DNA of 20,587 nt from Ruminococcus sp. UBA3855. Its GTDB lineage: Bacteria > Bacillota > Clostridia > Oscillospirales > Ruminococcaceae. The notes under the pieces are model-generated. The model worked only from the letters and a program-made list of their open reading frames with translations. It was not told where the DNA came from and did no database searches. Below are positions 6,489-13,495 of this stretch, piece after piece. Made by a program: the position numbers and the translations under genes. The stretch covers positions 1-20,587 of the forward strand of contig DGHF01000123.1 of the NCBI GenBank assembly GCA_002392545.1, given 5' to 3'. How positions within the stretch are numbered: the stretch's first letter is position 1; each line of letters opens with the position of its first letter.

Positions 6489-6883
6489 GAATCCACCTCC
6501 TGAGAATAGAAGCCACGGAAGGAAAAAAGACCAGCAGTGACAGTTTTTTGCAGTCGATTATCCGCAAAGGGGGGGAGAATTTCACAAAGAACACCGCCGA
6601 CGGATTTCACACGGGGAAAAATGACCTGAAAGAGAAAATCCTCTGAAAGGTTGAGAGGACGTTGGAAATCAGCGAGAACAGAAATGCGGAAAACGGCAGT
6701 AAAAGGAATAACACCGTCTTGTGAATCAGGAATAACAGATTGAGTCTGAATTTTTTCCAGCCCGACCACAGTAAAGAAGCGAGGAGATTTTTTAACGACA
6801 GGCACAGCATCGAACGAGGGATAGACCTCACGAAGGTCATCCCCCTTGACAGCCTGTAAAACAATGTCACAGATTTCATTCAC
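6485..6883 (-). CDS. Small phage head-closure or tail-terminator-like protein
   Basis: A 132-residue protein in the position where phage operons carry head-closure or tail-terminator proteins, after the connector and before the tail genes. It begins VNEICDIVLQAVKGDDLREV, an amphipathic helix, followed by beta-rich segments such as RFFTVVGLEKIQ and FTAVFRISVLADF, a helix-and-strand order compatible with a tail-terminator fold. I chose GTG at 6883, which lies inside the end of the connector gene (GTGAATGA) behind a GGGGGTGG ribosome site. The frame could be extended to 6937, but those residues lie inside the connector and have no ribosome site. The stop overlaps the next start as ATGA. No catalytic motif is seen. 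Confidence 0.55.
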   Translation of the reverse strand: MNEICDIVLQAVKGDDLREVYPSFDAVPVVKKSPRFFTVVGLEKIQTQSVIPDSQDGVIPFTAVFRISVLADFQRPLNLSEDFLFQVIFPRVKSVGGVLCEILPPFADNRLQKTVTAGLFSFRGFYSQEVDS

Positions 6884-7244
6884 AACTGCCACCCCCGACA
6901 GAGAGGAAAGCGAAATCACGGTTTTTGAGCAAATCACCGCAAAGCCACTGATAATCTTTCACAAGCCGTTCAGCGAAAGAAAATCGTTGTTCGCCGTCGG
7001 AAGCACGAGCGACATTTCCGGCGAACGTAGCGAGGGGATAATTTTTAGAGCTGGTAATTTGAGCATATCGCACATTAGCAATCGCAGCGGCGAGATAGCA
7101 CAGTCTCACGTCAGAGGAATCAGCATCACTGCGGAGTTGCTGAGTGACTTCTTGAACAGCGGAAGAAATGAGAGGGGCGAAAGCATGGGAATCCTCCTCA
7201 CCGGAGAAAAGGGTAAAAAGGCAGTGAACCGTTTCAAGCCTCAT
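6876..7244 (-). CDS. Phage head-tail connector (gp6-like adaptor)
   Basis: A 122-residue mostly helical protein. FSGEEDSHAFAPLISSAVQE then LRSDADSSDVRLCYLAAAIANVRYA at about 14-60 matches the all-helical pattern of small adaptor proteins that form a ring under the portal. Later residues (about 84-108, RFSFAERLVKDYQWLCGDLL) form another helix, and the Gly-rich tail ends GGGSCE. ATG at 7244 overlaps the protease stop as ATGA and is preceded by AAAGGAGTG. The class assignment is from helix pattern and order; confidence in exact family is moderate. Confidence 0.62.
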   Translation of the reverse strand: MRLETVHCLFTLFSGEEDSHAFAPLISSAVQEVTQQLRSDADSSDVRLCYLAAAIANVRYAQITSSKNYPLATFAGNVARASDGEQRFSFAERLVKDYQWLCGDLLKNRDFAFLSVGGGSCE

Positions 7245-8068
7245 GAAAAATCACTCCTTTGAGAGCATTTCTGCTGAAAGTCGTCAGTAAGGAAGTCACC
7301 GCCAGCGATTTGCACAACGGGTTCAAGAGCCTGTTCAGCCATTAACTCCTCACGGAAAGCCATGAGTTCACGGACATTCATTTTTTCAGAAGCCAGTCGC
7401 AGAGCCTTAGAGACAGGAGAAGAGCGACCGCAAAGGGAGAGCACATCTTTCCGGAGCATCATTTCAACATCATGAAGAACGGAATCTATTTCAGTTGTAA
7501 CCGGTTCAAAGGAATTATCAAATTGTTTGGTAACACCAGCACGAACTTGAGCCGGAACGGTGACAAAGCTCCATTCGTAGGCATCTTGAACATCATCAAG
7601 AATTTTATGGCACAGGATACCGTCATACACATCACCGACAGTATGACCACAGAAGCCCTCAGAACCGCAGATAGAGCAGATACGTTTTCTGACACTGCAA
7701 GAGATACTGATTTCCTTTTTAATACCGCCCTCAATCTCACGGATAAGGCTGGAATTATCATCCGTCCGAACCATATAGGCATGAGCTTTCAGATAAATAT
7801 AAGGTCTGCCGTCCTTAGTGAATTTAGAATCATCCCTGACGATTTCGGTATCATAGATTCTGGCTGTCTGACTGTTGGAGCGTAAATCATGGTCAAAAAT
7901 TCCAGTTTTCCCGATAAAGAGGGCTTGCAGTTGAGAAAGAGCCATATCAGAGAAGCATTCATAATCTCTGTCAATGTCGTTGTCACAAAGAACAGCATCA
8001 AAGAGAAAAACCTCATCTTCGGAAAGTTCTTTTTTAGTAAACTGGTTGACTTTTTCGAGTTCGTTCAT
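7241..8068 (-). CDS. Prohead protease-like protein with Cys/His cluster
   Basis: A 275-residue protein resembling HK97-type (U35-like) prohead maturation proteases, which cleave scaffold or capsid N-termini during head assembly. Supporting features are FDAVLCDNDIDRDYECF at about 23-39, a candidate catalytic His in IFDHDLRS (H60), and a candidate Ser in KKEISISCSV (S121 or S123), where proteases of this type have a Ser before the GF/SV strand. Inserted after it is a possible metal site, C131-x2-C134-x5-C140-x-H142, with C153 and H154 nearby. I recall such Cys insertions in clostridial phage homologues. Residues about 190-275 are helical and charged and may act as built-in scaffold. ATG at 8068 follows AGGAGTG. 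It lies downstream of the capsid gene, the reverse of the common protease-capsid order. Confidence 0.72.
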   Translation of the reverse strand: MNELEKVNQFTKKELSEDEVFLFDAVLCDNDIDRDYECFSDMALSQLQALFIGKTGIFDHDLRSNSQTARIYDTEIVRDDSKFTKDGRPYIYLKAHAYMVRTDDNSSLIREIEGGIKKEISISCSVRKRICSICGSEGFCGHTVGDVYDGILCHKILDDVQDAYEWSFVTVPAQVRAGVTKQFDNSFEPVTTEIDSVLHDVEMMLRKDVLSLCGRSSPVSKALRLASEKMNVRELMAFREELMAEQALEPVVQIAGGDFLTDDFQQKCSQRSDFS

Positions 8069-8122
8069 AAAAACAGCACTCCTTTCAAGAAGAGAGAGGG
8101 GAGAAAAACTCTCCCCATAAAA

Positions 8123-9082
8123 TTACACACTCAGAACCTTGACAGCATCAGGCATGAGCACACGGAAGCCGACATTAACAGAAACGCCGATAGAATCGAG
8201 CTGACAATTGATAAGTTTGTCAGTTTCAAGAACGACATCACTACTGCGGATTTGTTCGAGGGCAAAATCGGTATCAAGTCCGATAATAGTAGAATTGCCA
8301 AGCTGAGGGCAATTAATAAGTTTCGAACCGAAGGGAAGGCGAATTTCGGTGACATCTTCGGAAGAAGCTTTCTGCATCTGAGACATGACAAGAATTTGAG
8401 CCATGACCGCCGGAGAAGCCATAACAGCTTTCATCTGGAAACTGCCGAAACTGCCATAAAGTTTAGCAAGGTCAGCATAAGCAAGCGTTTCGCCTGTTTT
8501 CGGAATAGGAGTAACTCCGGTAATCAAAACAGAAACGGCATTGCTGACGATAGAATCAGCCAGTTCCTTTCCGACTCTGCGAAGCATGAGAGCGAAAACA
8601 TCAATTCTCTGTTGTCTGACAGCCTCATAAGAAGCGGTGATATTGCGTCCGAACTTATAAAGGGAAACAACAGTAGAACTTTCCTGAATAGCAGAAATGG
8701 GCATGACATTTCCTTCACTAGTAGTAGCATATGCAGAAGTTTCATTGAGAACACAACCCTGATAGCGATTAGATTCACATTTTGAAACCACAGCAGTCAT
8801 ATCGTCAAGGATAGCTTCTTCCATCCCCTGCACAATAGAACGGCGGACGAATTCAGGGAAAAGGACAGCACTTTCAGTAGTGGTAAAAAATTTCTCAACT
8901 CTGTCGCAGTTTCCGCCACTGACACGAATATCGAAGCGTTTCAATTGTCTTTCGTAAGCATCCAGACGGGCAAGCGGAGTACTGCCATACTGTTTAGAGG
9001 GGTCAGCCTCTTCGAGAGCCTGCAAGAAGCTTTTACCAGAAAGATGATACATACCTTTTTCAAGTTTTACCTGATGATACAT
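8123..9082 (-). CDS. HK97-fold-like major capsid protein
   Basis: A 319-residue protein between portal and protease genes. The segment FFTTTESAVLFPEFVRRSIV followed by GMEEAILDDMTAVVSKCESN (about 74-114) matches the N-terminal part of clostridial phage capsid proteins I recall. The region FGRNITASYEAVRQQRIDVF then LMLRRVGKELADSIV (about 151-187) would be the long spine helix, and the C-terminal half (PFGSKLINCPQL, SVNVGFRVLMPDAVKVLSV) is strand-rich as in the A domain. The start is ATG at 9082 behind GGAGG; the frame stays open to 9304, but that extension lies in the portal gene and lacks a ribosome site. No long N-terminal delta domain is visible. The gene lies 22 bases after the portal gene. 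Confidence 0.75.
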   Translation of the reverse strand: MYHQVKLEKGMYHLSGKSFLQALEEADPSKQYGSTPLARLDAYERQLKRFDIRVSGGNCDRVEKFFTTTESAVLFPEFVRRSIVQGMEEAILDDMTAVVSKCESNRYQGCVLNETSAYATTSEGNVMPISAIQESSTVVSLYKFGRNITASYEAVRQQRIDVFALMLRRVGKELADSIVSNAVSVLITGVTPIPKTGETLAYADLAKLYGSFGSFQMKAVMASPAVMAQILVMSQMQKASSEDVTEIRLPFGSKLINCPQLGNSTIIGLDTDFALEQIRSSDVVLETDKLINCQLDSIGVSVNVGFRVLMPDAVKVLSV

Positions 9083-9104
9083 AAAAAATACCTCCATTTG
9101 ATAA

Positions 9105-10247
9105 TTAACCGTTAAAAATTCCGGTTCTCTGTTCAATTTCGATAGCCTGCGCACGATAAAGCCGAGCCTGAGCGAGTTCGACCTCATCTTGAAGATTGAT
9201 ATTATCCCAGACAATCCGAATATCTTCAGGATATCCAGCGAGCCGGAGGAACATTTCAGCAATTTGAGAAATGACCGGTTCGAGAATTCTGCGGTAATAT
9301 TCAAGTTCAGAAGTGAGAATATCCGCCTGTTGAGCAGACATTCTTTCAGTGGAAGACCAGCTTAACCCAAGCAGGAAAGGGGGAACAGACAATTTAGCAA
9401 GCATCTGTTCGAGGAGTTGTCTGACAGGAATTTCAGTATCTGGCATAGAACCCTCTGCACCGATGACTTTAATTTGCACATCCCCGACGGAAACGAAGTC
9501 ACGGATTTCGCCATGTTGAGAAGCCTTCATGCCCTTGCTCCATTCGTCAGCGATAAGTTTCGCCCTTTCGTTGGCATAAGCAAGCTCTGAGGGGTCATTG
9601 CTAGGCAGATATGTGACTGCATAGCGGATATTTCCGGCACGTTCGAAATTTTGCCCGACACACTCATAAATTTTCATAAGAATACCAGCAAAAGCAGGAA
9701 GTCCCTGCAAAAGGGAAACGCCATAAATTTCCCCGTCCGGCGGTTTAAGAGCAGAAAAGAGGATTCTTTCAGGATGAGAGAGAGGAACAGCCTCCTGATT
9801 TTGTCTGACGAAAAATTGCCGTTGAAGCGGAGAATCCCCAGCCCTGACCCCGACATCCGTAATTTTTCCATTCCAGAGACCAAGAACAGCAGAGCCTTTT
9901 TTATCGAGAACGATTTCCCCGACAGCGTTCCCGTAGACAAGAAGACTGTCAAGGTACGTGTCAATAAAGCTGTAAATTGAATTTCCAGTCAGACCGACCG
10001 GAACATTTTTGAAAAAGCTGTCAATCAATTTTTGAGCGTTTCGGTTATCGCACTCGACATGAAAAGAGCCGATAAGCCGGACGATTTTAGAAATAGCGGC
10101 ATCAATAAGTGGAACGCACCGCCGGACTTTTTCAAATAGTTCATAGGAATAAATATCCGTAGCGAACATTTGAGAAGGGAATCTTCCGGCAGTCTGAGCC
10201 ACCGTCACCGGAACATTTTCAGTCTTTTTCTTTTTTCCGAACCACAT
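9105..10247 (-). CDS. Phage portal protein
   Basis: A 380-residue HK97/SPP1-type portal, which forms the dodecameric DNA channel at one capsid vertex and docks the terminase. The N-terminus is MWFGKKKKTE, then RCVPLIDAAISKIVRLIGSF (about 43-62), SLLVYGNAVGEIVLD (101-115), YGVSLLQGLPAF (175-186), and the characteristic stem/crown region KLSVPPFLLGLSWSSTERMS followed by SELEYYRRILEPVI (about 285-326). It is slightly short for the family but shows no internal break. ATG at 10247 follows GAGGTGATTTTTT and begins seven bases after the large-terminase stop. The neighbouring terminase and capsid genes support the call. Confidence 0.9.
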   Translation of the reverse strand: MWFGKKKKTENVPVTVAQTAGRFPSQMFATDIYSYELFEKVRRCVPLIDAAISKIVRLIGSFHVECDNRNAQKLIDSFFKNVPVGLTGNSIYSFIDTYLDSLLVYGNAVGEIVLDKKGSAVLGLWNGKITDVGVRAGDSPLQRQFFVRQNQEAVPLSHPERILFSALKPPDGEIYGVSLLQGLPAFAGILMKIYECVGQNFERAGNIRYAVTYLPSNDPSELAYANERAKLIADEWSKGMKASQHGEIRDFVSVGDVQIKVIGAEGSMPDTEIPVRQLLEQMLAKLSVPPFLLGLSWSSTERMSAQQADILTSELEYYRRILEPVISQIAEMFLRLAGYPEDIRIVWDNINLQDEVELAQARLYRAQAIEIEQRTGIFNG

Positions 10248-10253
10248 AAAAAA

Positions 10254-11504
10254 TCACCTCCCGACACTAAGAGCAGTAAAATCATAATCTTGCGCCCCGT
10301 AAAGAACAGTACTCACGAAATAGCGCATATCATCCATAGCGTGGTCAAATTCTTTTTTAGGGACATCACCGCCGGTATTGAAATTCCAGCAATATTGAGA
10401 AAACTCACGGATAATATCTTTGCAGGAATCCGAAAAGCGGAGTTTATCAGATTGAAGCGCATCACAAACACGGCGGATACCATCAAGCACATCATTTTTC
10501 GCCTTGACAACACGGTACTGATGATGAGCCGTAATGCAGGCAATAAAGCTGGCAGCAGAGGGGTCAGCAACAATATACTCAACAGGATATTGTTTCAGCA
10601 TCTGATGAACATGGGAATAATGTTGTTCATCCGTGCGAGGATTGCCCTCTTTTCGTGCATCATAATAGTATTCACAGATTCGATACCAGATGTTGTCAGA
10701 AAGCCCCCACACGCCCACAGAAGTAGGATTCATAGTGCCGTAGTCGCAGGAAGCGACATATCTTGAAAAATTTTCGGGCAGTTGAGAAACCACGTGTTTA
10801 TTTTTGTCGAACATAGGATAAATAATCCCCTCTGAAACCGTCCATTTACCGAGCACGAACCGTTCATAGAAAACACCGCTGTAAAGTCTTTCATAGCGTT
10901 GAATGACATCTTTTGAAAGAGAAGGGTTATCCTGCATAGTAAAATGAAGATAGAGAGCGCATTTTTCATGAGCCTTGCAAATCCATTCTTGATAGAACCA
11001 GTGATAAGGGTGCTCAGGATTACAGCTGAACCAGAATTTCGCTCCCTTCACAGAACATCGAGCCATAGCCTGTTCCACGAAGGAGCGAGGCATAAGAGCA
11101 ACCTCATCAAGGAGTACACCCGCAAGCGTCATACCCTGAATGAGGGAAGCCGAGCCTTCATCCCGACCGCCGAACAAATAGAAGCGGTTGACGTGACCAT
11201 AAGCGGTCACATCAATGCAGTGTTTGCTAAGGAGTTCTTTGACCTGAAAACCAGAATCTTTGAGAACGGAAACAAGAGGACGAACCACATTTCTTTCAAG
11301 GGAAGTAACAGTTTTACCGCAGAGGGCGAAACTTTGCCGGTGGAATTTGACCATTCCCCACATAACAAAGCCGAGCGAAAGGGAGAGCGTTTTTCCGCTT
11401 CTGACAGCACCATCACAGATAATAGCATCATAATTTTGATATTGAGGGAGCATCCACCAGCGGAGAACAGAAAGCTGTTTAGAAGAGAAAGAACTAAATT
11501 CCAT
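10254..11504 (-). CDS. Phage terminase large subunit
   Basis: TerL is the packaging motor: an ATPase that drives DNA into the head and a nuclease that cuts the concatemer. The 416-residue protein has Walker A DGAVRSGKT (31-39), Walker B GVLLDEVA (129-136), a coupling region FWFSCNPEHPYHWF (157-170), and an RNase H-like nuclease with acidic residues at D254 (ASCDYGT), D314 (IVADPSA) and D387/D391/D392 (EFDHAMDDMRYF). All key residues are present, so it should be active if expressed. ATG at 11504 overlaps the last codons of terS by 11 bases and follows GGAGCTGGTGAAG. The frame stays open to 11660, but that extension runs through terS in another phase and is rejected. Confidence 0.95.
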   Translation of the reverse strand: MEFSSFSSKQLSVLRWWMLPQYQNYDAIICDGAVRSGKTLSLSLGFVMWGMVKFHRQSFALCGKTVTSLERNVVRPLVSVLKDSGFQVKELLSKHCIDVTAYGHVNRFYLFGGRDEGSASLIQGMTLAGVLLDEVALMPRSFVEQAMARCSVKGAKFWFSCNPEHPYHWFYQEWICKAHEKCALYLHFTMQDNPSLSKDVIQRYERLYSGVFYERFVLGKWTVSEGIIYPMFDKNKHVVSQLPENFSRYVASCDYGTMNPTSVGVWGLSDNIWYRICEYYYDARKEGNPRTDEQHYSHVHQMLKQYPVEYIVADPSAASFIACITAHHQYRVVKAKNDVLDGIRRVCDALQSDKLRFSDSCKDIIREFSQYCWNFNTGGDVPKKEFDHAMDDMRYFVSTVLYGAQDYDFTALSVGR

Positions 11505-11808
11505 CTTCACCAGCTCCGGCGAGTGCTTCGAGAAGACTTTCAGCGGTTTGAGAGTTTTTACCATTGCAAGCGTAATCATACAACCGTTCGAGAGCCTTTT
11601 GGCGGTCGAAAAATTGCACCTCAACACCACCACCCTTGACACGTTTAATAGAGGAGACATTGAAAAGGTTCATTCTTCCGAGAACCTGAACAGAGGGCAT
11701 TTCATCAGAAAAGACGAGCCTGACAGCATCATTGACTTTTCCGAAAGCGAGTTGTTCAAGCCCATCAATGACCATTTCCGTTTTGGACTTATTTTTTCCA
11801 TTCATCAT
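11494..11808 (-). CDS. Phage terminase small subunit
   Basis: A 104-residue protein, first in the phage-type operon. TerS binds packaging sites and regulates TerL; loss of specificity gives random host DNA packaging in gene transfer agents. The segment DGLEQLAFGKVNDAVRLVFS (15-34), LFNVSSIKRVKGGG (48-61) and VQFFDRQKALERLYDYA (64-80) match a clostridial small-terminase type I recall. The N-terminus is short, and no clear helix-turn-helix is visible, so sequence-specific DNA recognition is doubtful. ATG at 11808 (a second ATG follows directly) has AGGAGG six bases upstream. Position before TerL supports the call. Confidence 0.72.
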   Translation of the reverse strand: MMNGKNKSKTEMVIDGLEQLAFGKVNDAVRLVFSDEMPSVQVLGRMNLFNVSSIKRVKGGGVEVQFFDRQKALERLYDYACNGKNSQTAESLLEALAGAGEDGI

Positions 11809-11850
11809 CGAAAACCTCCTTTCAGACGGGGGTCAGAAATTGGGAAAAAT

Positions 11851-11873
11851 TTGCATCAGAACATGCAATTCTG
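11851..11873. promoter_or_regulatory. Overlapping dyads upstream of terS, candidate operator
   Basis: TTGCAT (11851-11856) and ATGCAA (11863-11868) form a perfect inverted repeat. CAGAA (11857-11861) and TTCTG (11869-11873) form a second one interleaved with it. They lie in the 77 bases between the terminator and terS, where no good sigma-A promoter is visible. Regulator binding is inferred only. Confidence 0.4.
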
Positions 11874-11885
11874 AAAAAGTTTTTG

Positions 11886-11929
11886 AAAAAATAAAAAAAC
11901 AGCAGACGGATAAAAACACCCGTCTGCTG
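11886..11929 (-). terminator. Strong terminator between the 261-residue membrane gene and terS
   Basis: On the minus strand a perfect 10-bp GC-rich stem (plus arms 11900-11909 and 11920-11929) with a 10-base loop is followed by TTTTTTTATTTTTT. It should end the murD-led transcript, insulating the phage-type operon from it. Confidence 0.93.
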
Positions 11930-11950
11930 AAAAGCAGGAAAAATTCCAAA

Positions 11951-12736
11951 TTATCTTAAAGTCAAAAACGGCAGGATAAAGAGATTTTCTTCTTCTGCTG
12001 CACTGACAGCGAACCCATTTTCATAATTGACATAAAGGATGTAGGAAACAGAATCGCCGGAATTGAGGTCTCTATAGTAATACTTATAAGCCTCCTGCAT
12101 ACCGTCCGCATTATAATTGACTCTGAGAGGAGCGAACCCGACATAGTGTTGAACCGCTTCAGGGGTCATAATAGTAGTAATCCCTTCCGCAGCCACATGC
12201 GCTTTAACTTTGACGCCGTTACCAAATTCTCCCAATTGCTTATAATGATAGAATGTAATTTCAGAGAGAATATCTCCATTTTCTTCTCTTGCAAAAATAA
12301 CCCATTCTGGAATTTTAACACCGCTGACAGTCGTTGCCTTTTGACTTTCAAAGAGAAGCCCGCCCTGTTCCATAGCGATTTGATTGATACAGGAGAATTC
12401 CGAAGAACCGCCCAGTTTCAAGTGAGCACTTTTTTCAGCCGTAGCCTGTTGTTCGCCAATTTGTTGAGAAAGTTTCAAAGCGAATTTTGCGCCGTTGTTT
12501 CTCCAGTTGCCATAAATAATAAGCCCAGCAATCACCCCGACCAGAACAAGAATAGCAATCAAAACAACCAAAGTAGACTTGTTGAATTGGGGCATTGAAA
12601 ACTTTTTAGAGGAAGAAAAATTTTTTCGGGAGCTTTTCTTCCGTTTTTGGGATGCTTTTTTTGCATTGAAAACATCATCCGTTTGTTGTGGCTCATCATG
12701 AACAGGTGCTTCATGAACGTCAATAGTTTCATCCAT
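11951..12736 (-). CDS. Single-pass membrane protein of unknown function
   Basis: I do not recognise this 261-residue protein. The N-terminus (1-54) is acidic, then becomes Lys/Ser-rich (residues 26-46), which by the positive-inside rule places it in the cytoplasm. One membrane segment, STLVVLIAILVLVGVIAGLI, covers about 54-73. The remaining 185 residues are then outside the cell and form a mixed alpha/beta domain, with no Cys pairs or catalytic motif that I can identify. ATG at 12736 follows AAAGGAGG. It is the last gene before the strong terminator, so it belongs to the upstream operon rather than the phage-type one. It could be an envelope or accessory sensor protein; this is only a guess from topology. 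Confidence 0.8.
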   Translation of the reverse strand: MDETIDVHEAPVHDEPQQTDDVFNAKKASQKRKKSSRKNFSSSKKFSMPQFNKSTLVVLIAILVLVGVIAGLIIYGNWRNNGAKFALKLSQQIGEQQATAEKSAHLKLGGSSEFSCINQIAMEQGGLLFESQKATTVSGVKIPEWVIFAREENGDILSEITFYHYKQLGEFGNGVKVKAHVAAEGITTIMTPEAVQHYVGFAPLRVNYNADGMQEAYKYYYRDLNSGDSVSYILYVNYENGFAVSAAEEENLFILPFLTLR

Positions 12737-12767
12737 AAAATAAGACCTCCTTTAAGTTAAAATAAAA

Positions 12768-13115
12768 TTATGTCAGAAAGCAATTCCGAAATTCATCCAT
12801 TCCGCCGAAGAAAAAAGAAATGGAAAGTGTTATCAACCCAGCATACAGAAGAACAGGAATGAGAACAAAAACAGGTTTTTTCTTCCAAGTTTCGCCAATC
12901 ACATGGAAAATGGAAGGAAAAGCAAGCAAAAACCATAGAACAACTTCAAAATATCCAAGCAAGGTGAAAAGCTTTTTTTCTCCTATCAATTCATGACCGA
13001 ACCATTTCGCATAGCCGGAAATATTCCCATGAATCCAAACAGCGCAAAGAGGCAATGTAAACGCAGTAACGCACATCCAAATAAAATGCAAAGTATAAAT
13101 AATTTTCTCCTTCAT
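12768..13115 (-). CDS. Small three-helix membrane protein, unknown
   Basis: A 115-residue hydrophobic protein with probable membrane segments at about 8-28, 49-71 and 81-103, and short charged ends. No family is recognised. A small integral membrane protein next to phage genes could suggest a holin, but it lies on the other side of a terminator and has no lysin beside it, so that is not claimed. ATG at 13115 follows AGGTGA. It lies between the 118-residue acidic protein and the single-pass membrane protein, with gaps of 23 and 31 bases. Confidence 0.75.
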   Translation of the reverse strand: MKEKIIYTLHFIWMCVTAFTLPLCAVWIHGNISGYAKWFGHELIGEKKLFTLLGYFEVVLWFLLAFPSIFHVIGETWKKKPVFVLIPVLLYAGLITLSISFFFGGMDEFRNCFLT

Positions 13116-13138
13116 AAAATCACCTGCCCGAAATAATC

Positions 13139-13495
13139 CTAAAATTCGCCAAATTCCCTGAATTTTCCCCGATAACAGTCAATCCAATCTTCCGCACCAA
13201 ATCCCCCAACATTTACCAAAATGAGATGTTCCCAGCGTTCTTGAATAGATTGTCCGTCAAAAATTTTCGCCTGAAAAAGTTCCTCAGCAGTATCAAATTC
13301 ACAGCCGTCTTGAATGTCGCAATCCCCGACCCAATAAGGCGGAAACTCATTCCCCCTGATACAGCCAATCATATGGTCAAATCGTTTTTTCCCCTCATCA
13401 TCAAAATAAAATGATGTTTCATCAACTCCAAAGACATCATCATGCTGAAAAGCAAACAACAGCATTTCATACGTAATACCATAATTGGAATTCAT
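13139..13495 (-). CDS. Small acidic cytoplasmic protein, unknown
   Basis: A 118-residue soluble acidic protein rich in aromatic residues, for example YGITYEMLLFAFQHDDVFG near the start and EDWIDCYRGKFREFGEF at the end. There is no signal peptide or membrane segment. The helix-plus-strand, Trp-containing composition resembles SUKH-like or other small immunity-type proteins in style, but no diagnostic motif is visible and I make no assignment. ATG at 13495 overlaps the stop of the PLP-enzyme gene as ATGA, so its translation is coupled to that gene. That overlap is the best clue to a shared role. Confidence 0.78.
   Translation of the reverse strand: MNSNYGITYEMLLFAFQHDDVFGVDETSFYFDDEGKKRFDHMIGCIRGNEFPPYWVGDCDIQDGCEFDTAEELFQAKIFDGQSIQERWEHLILVNVGGFGAEDWIDCYRGKFREFGEF

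Noticed and set aside
7889..8785. 298-codon plus-strand frame across the protease and capsid genes
   Set aside because: It is antisense to two supported phage genes; the Arg/Asn/Ser-rich composition has no domain pattern.
9083..9304. N-terminal extension of the capsid protein (possible delta domain)
   Set aside because: It lies in the portal gene in another phase without a ribosome site; GGAGG supports ATG at 9082.
11505..11660. N-terminal extension of TerL
   Set aside because: It lies inside terS in another phase; ATG at 11504 has a ribosome site and the usual overlap.
5150..11950. Attachment-site direct repeats flanking the phage-type module
   Set aside because: By eye no matching direct repeat was found at both edges, and there is no tRNA gene or integrase.
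12768..13115. Holin candidate
   Set aside because: It is small and hydrophobic, but it lies beyond a terminator in the host operon with no endolysin next to it.
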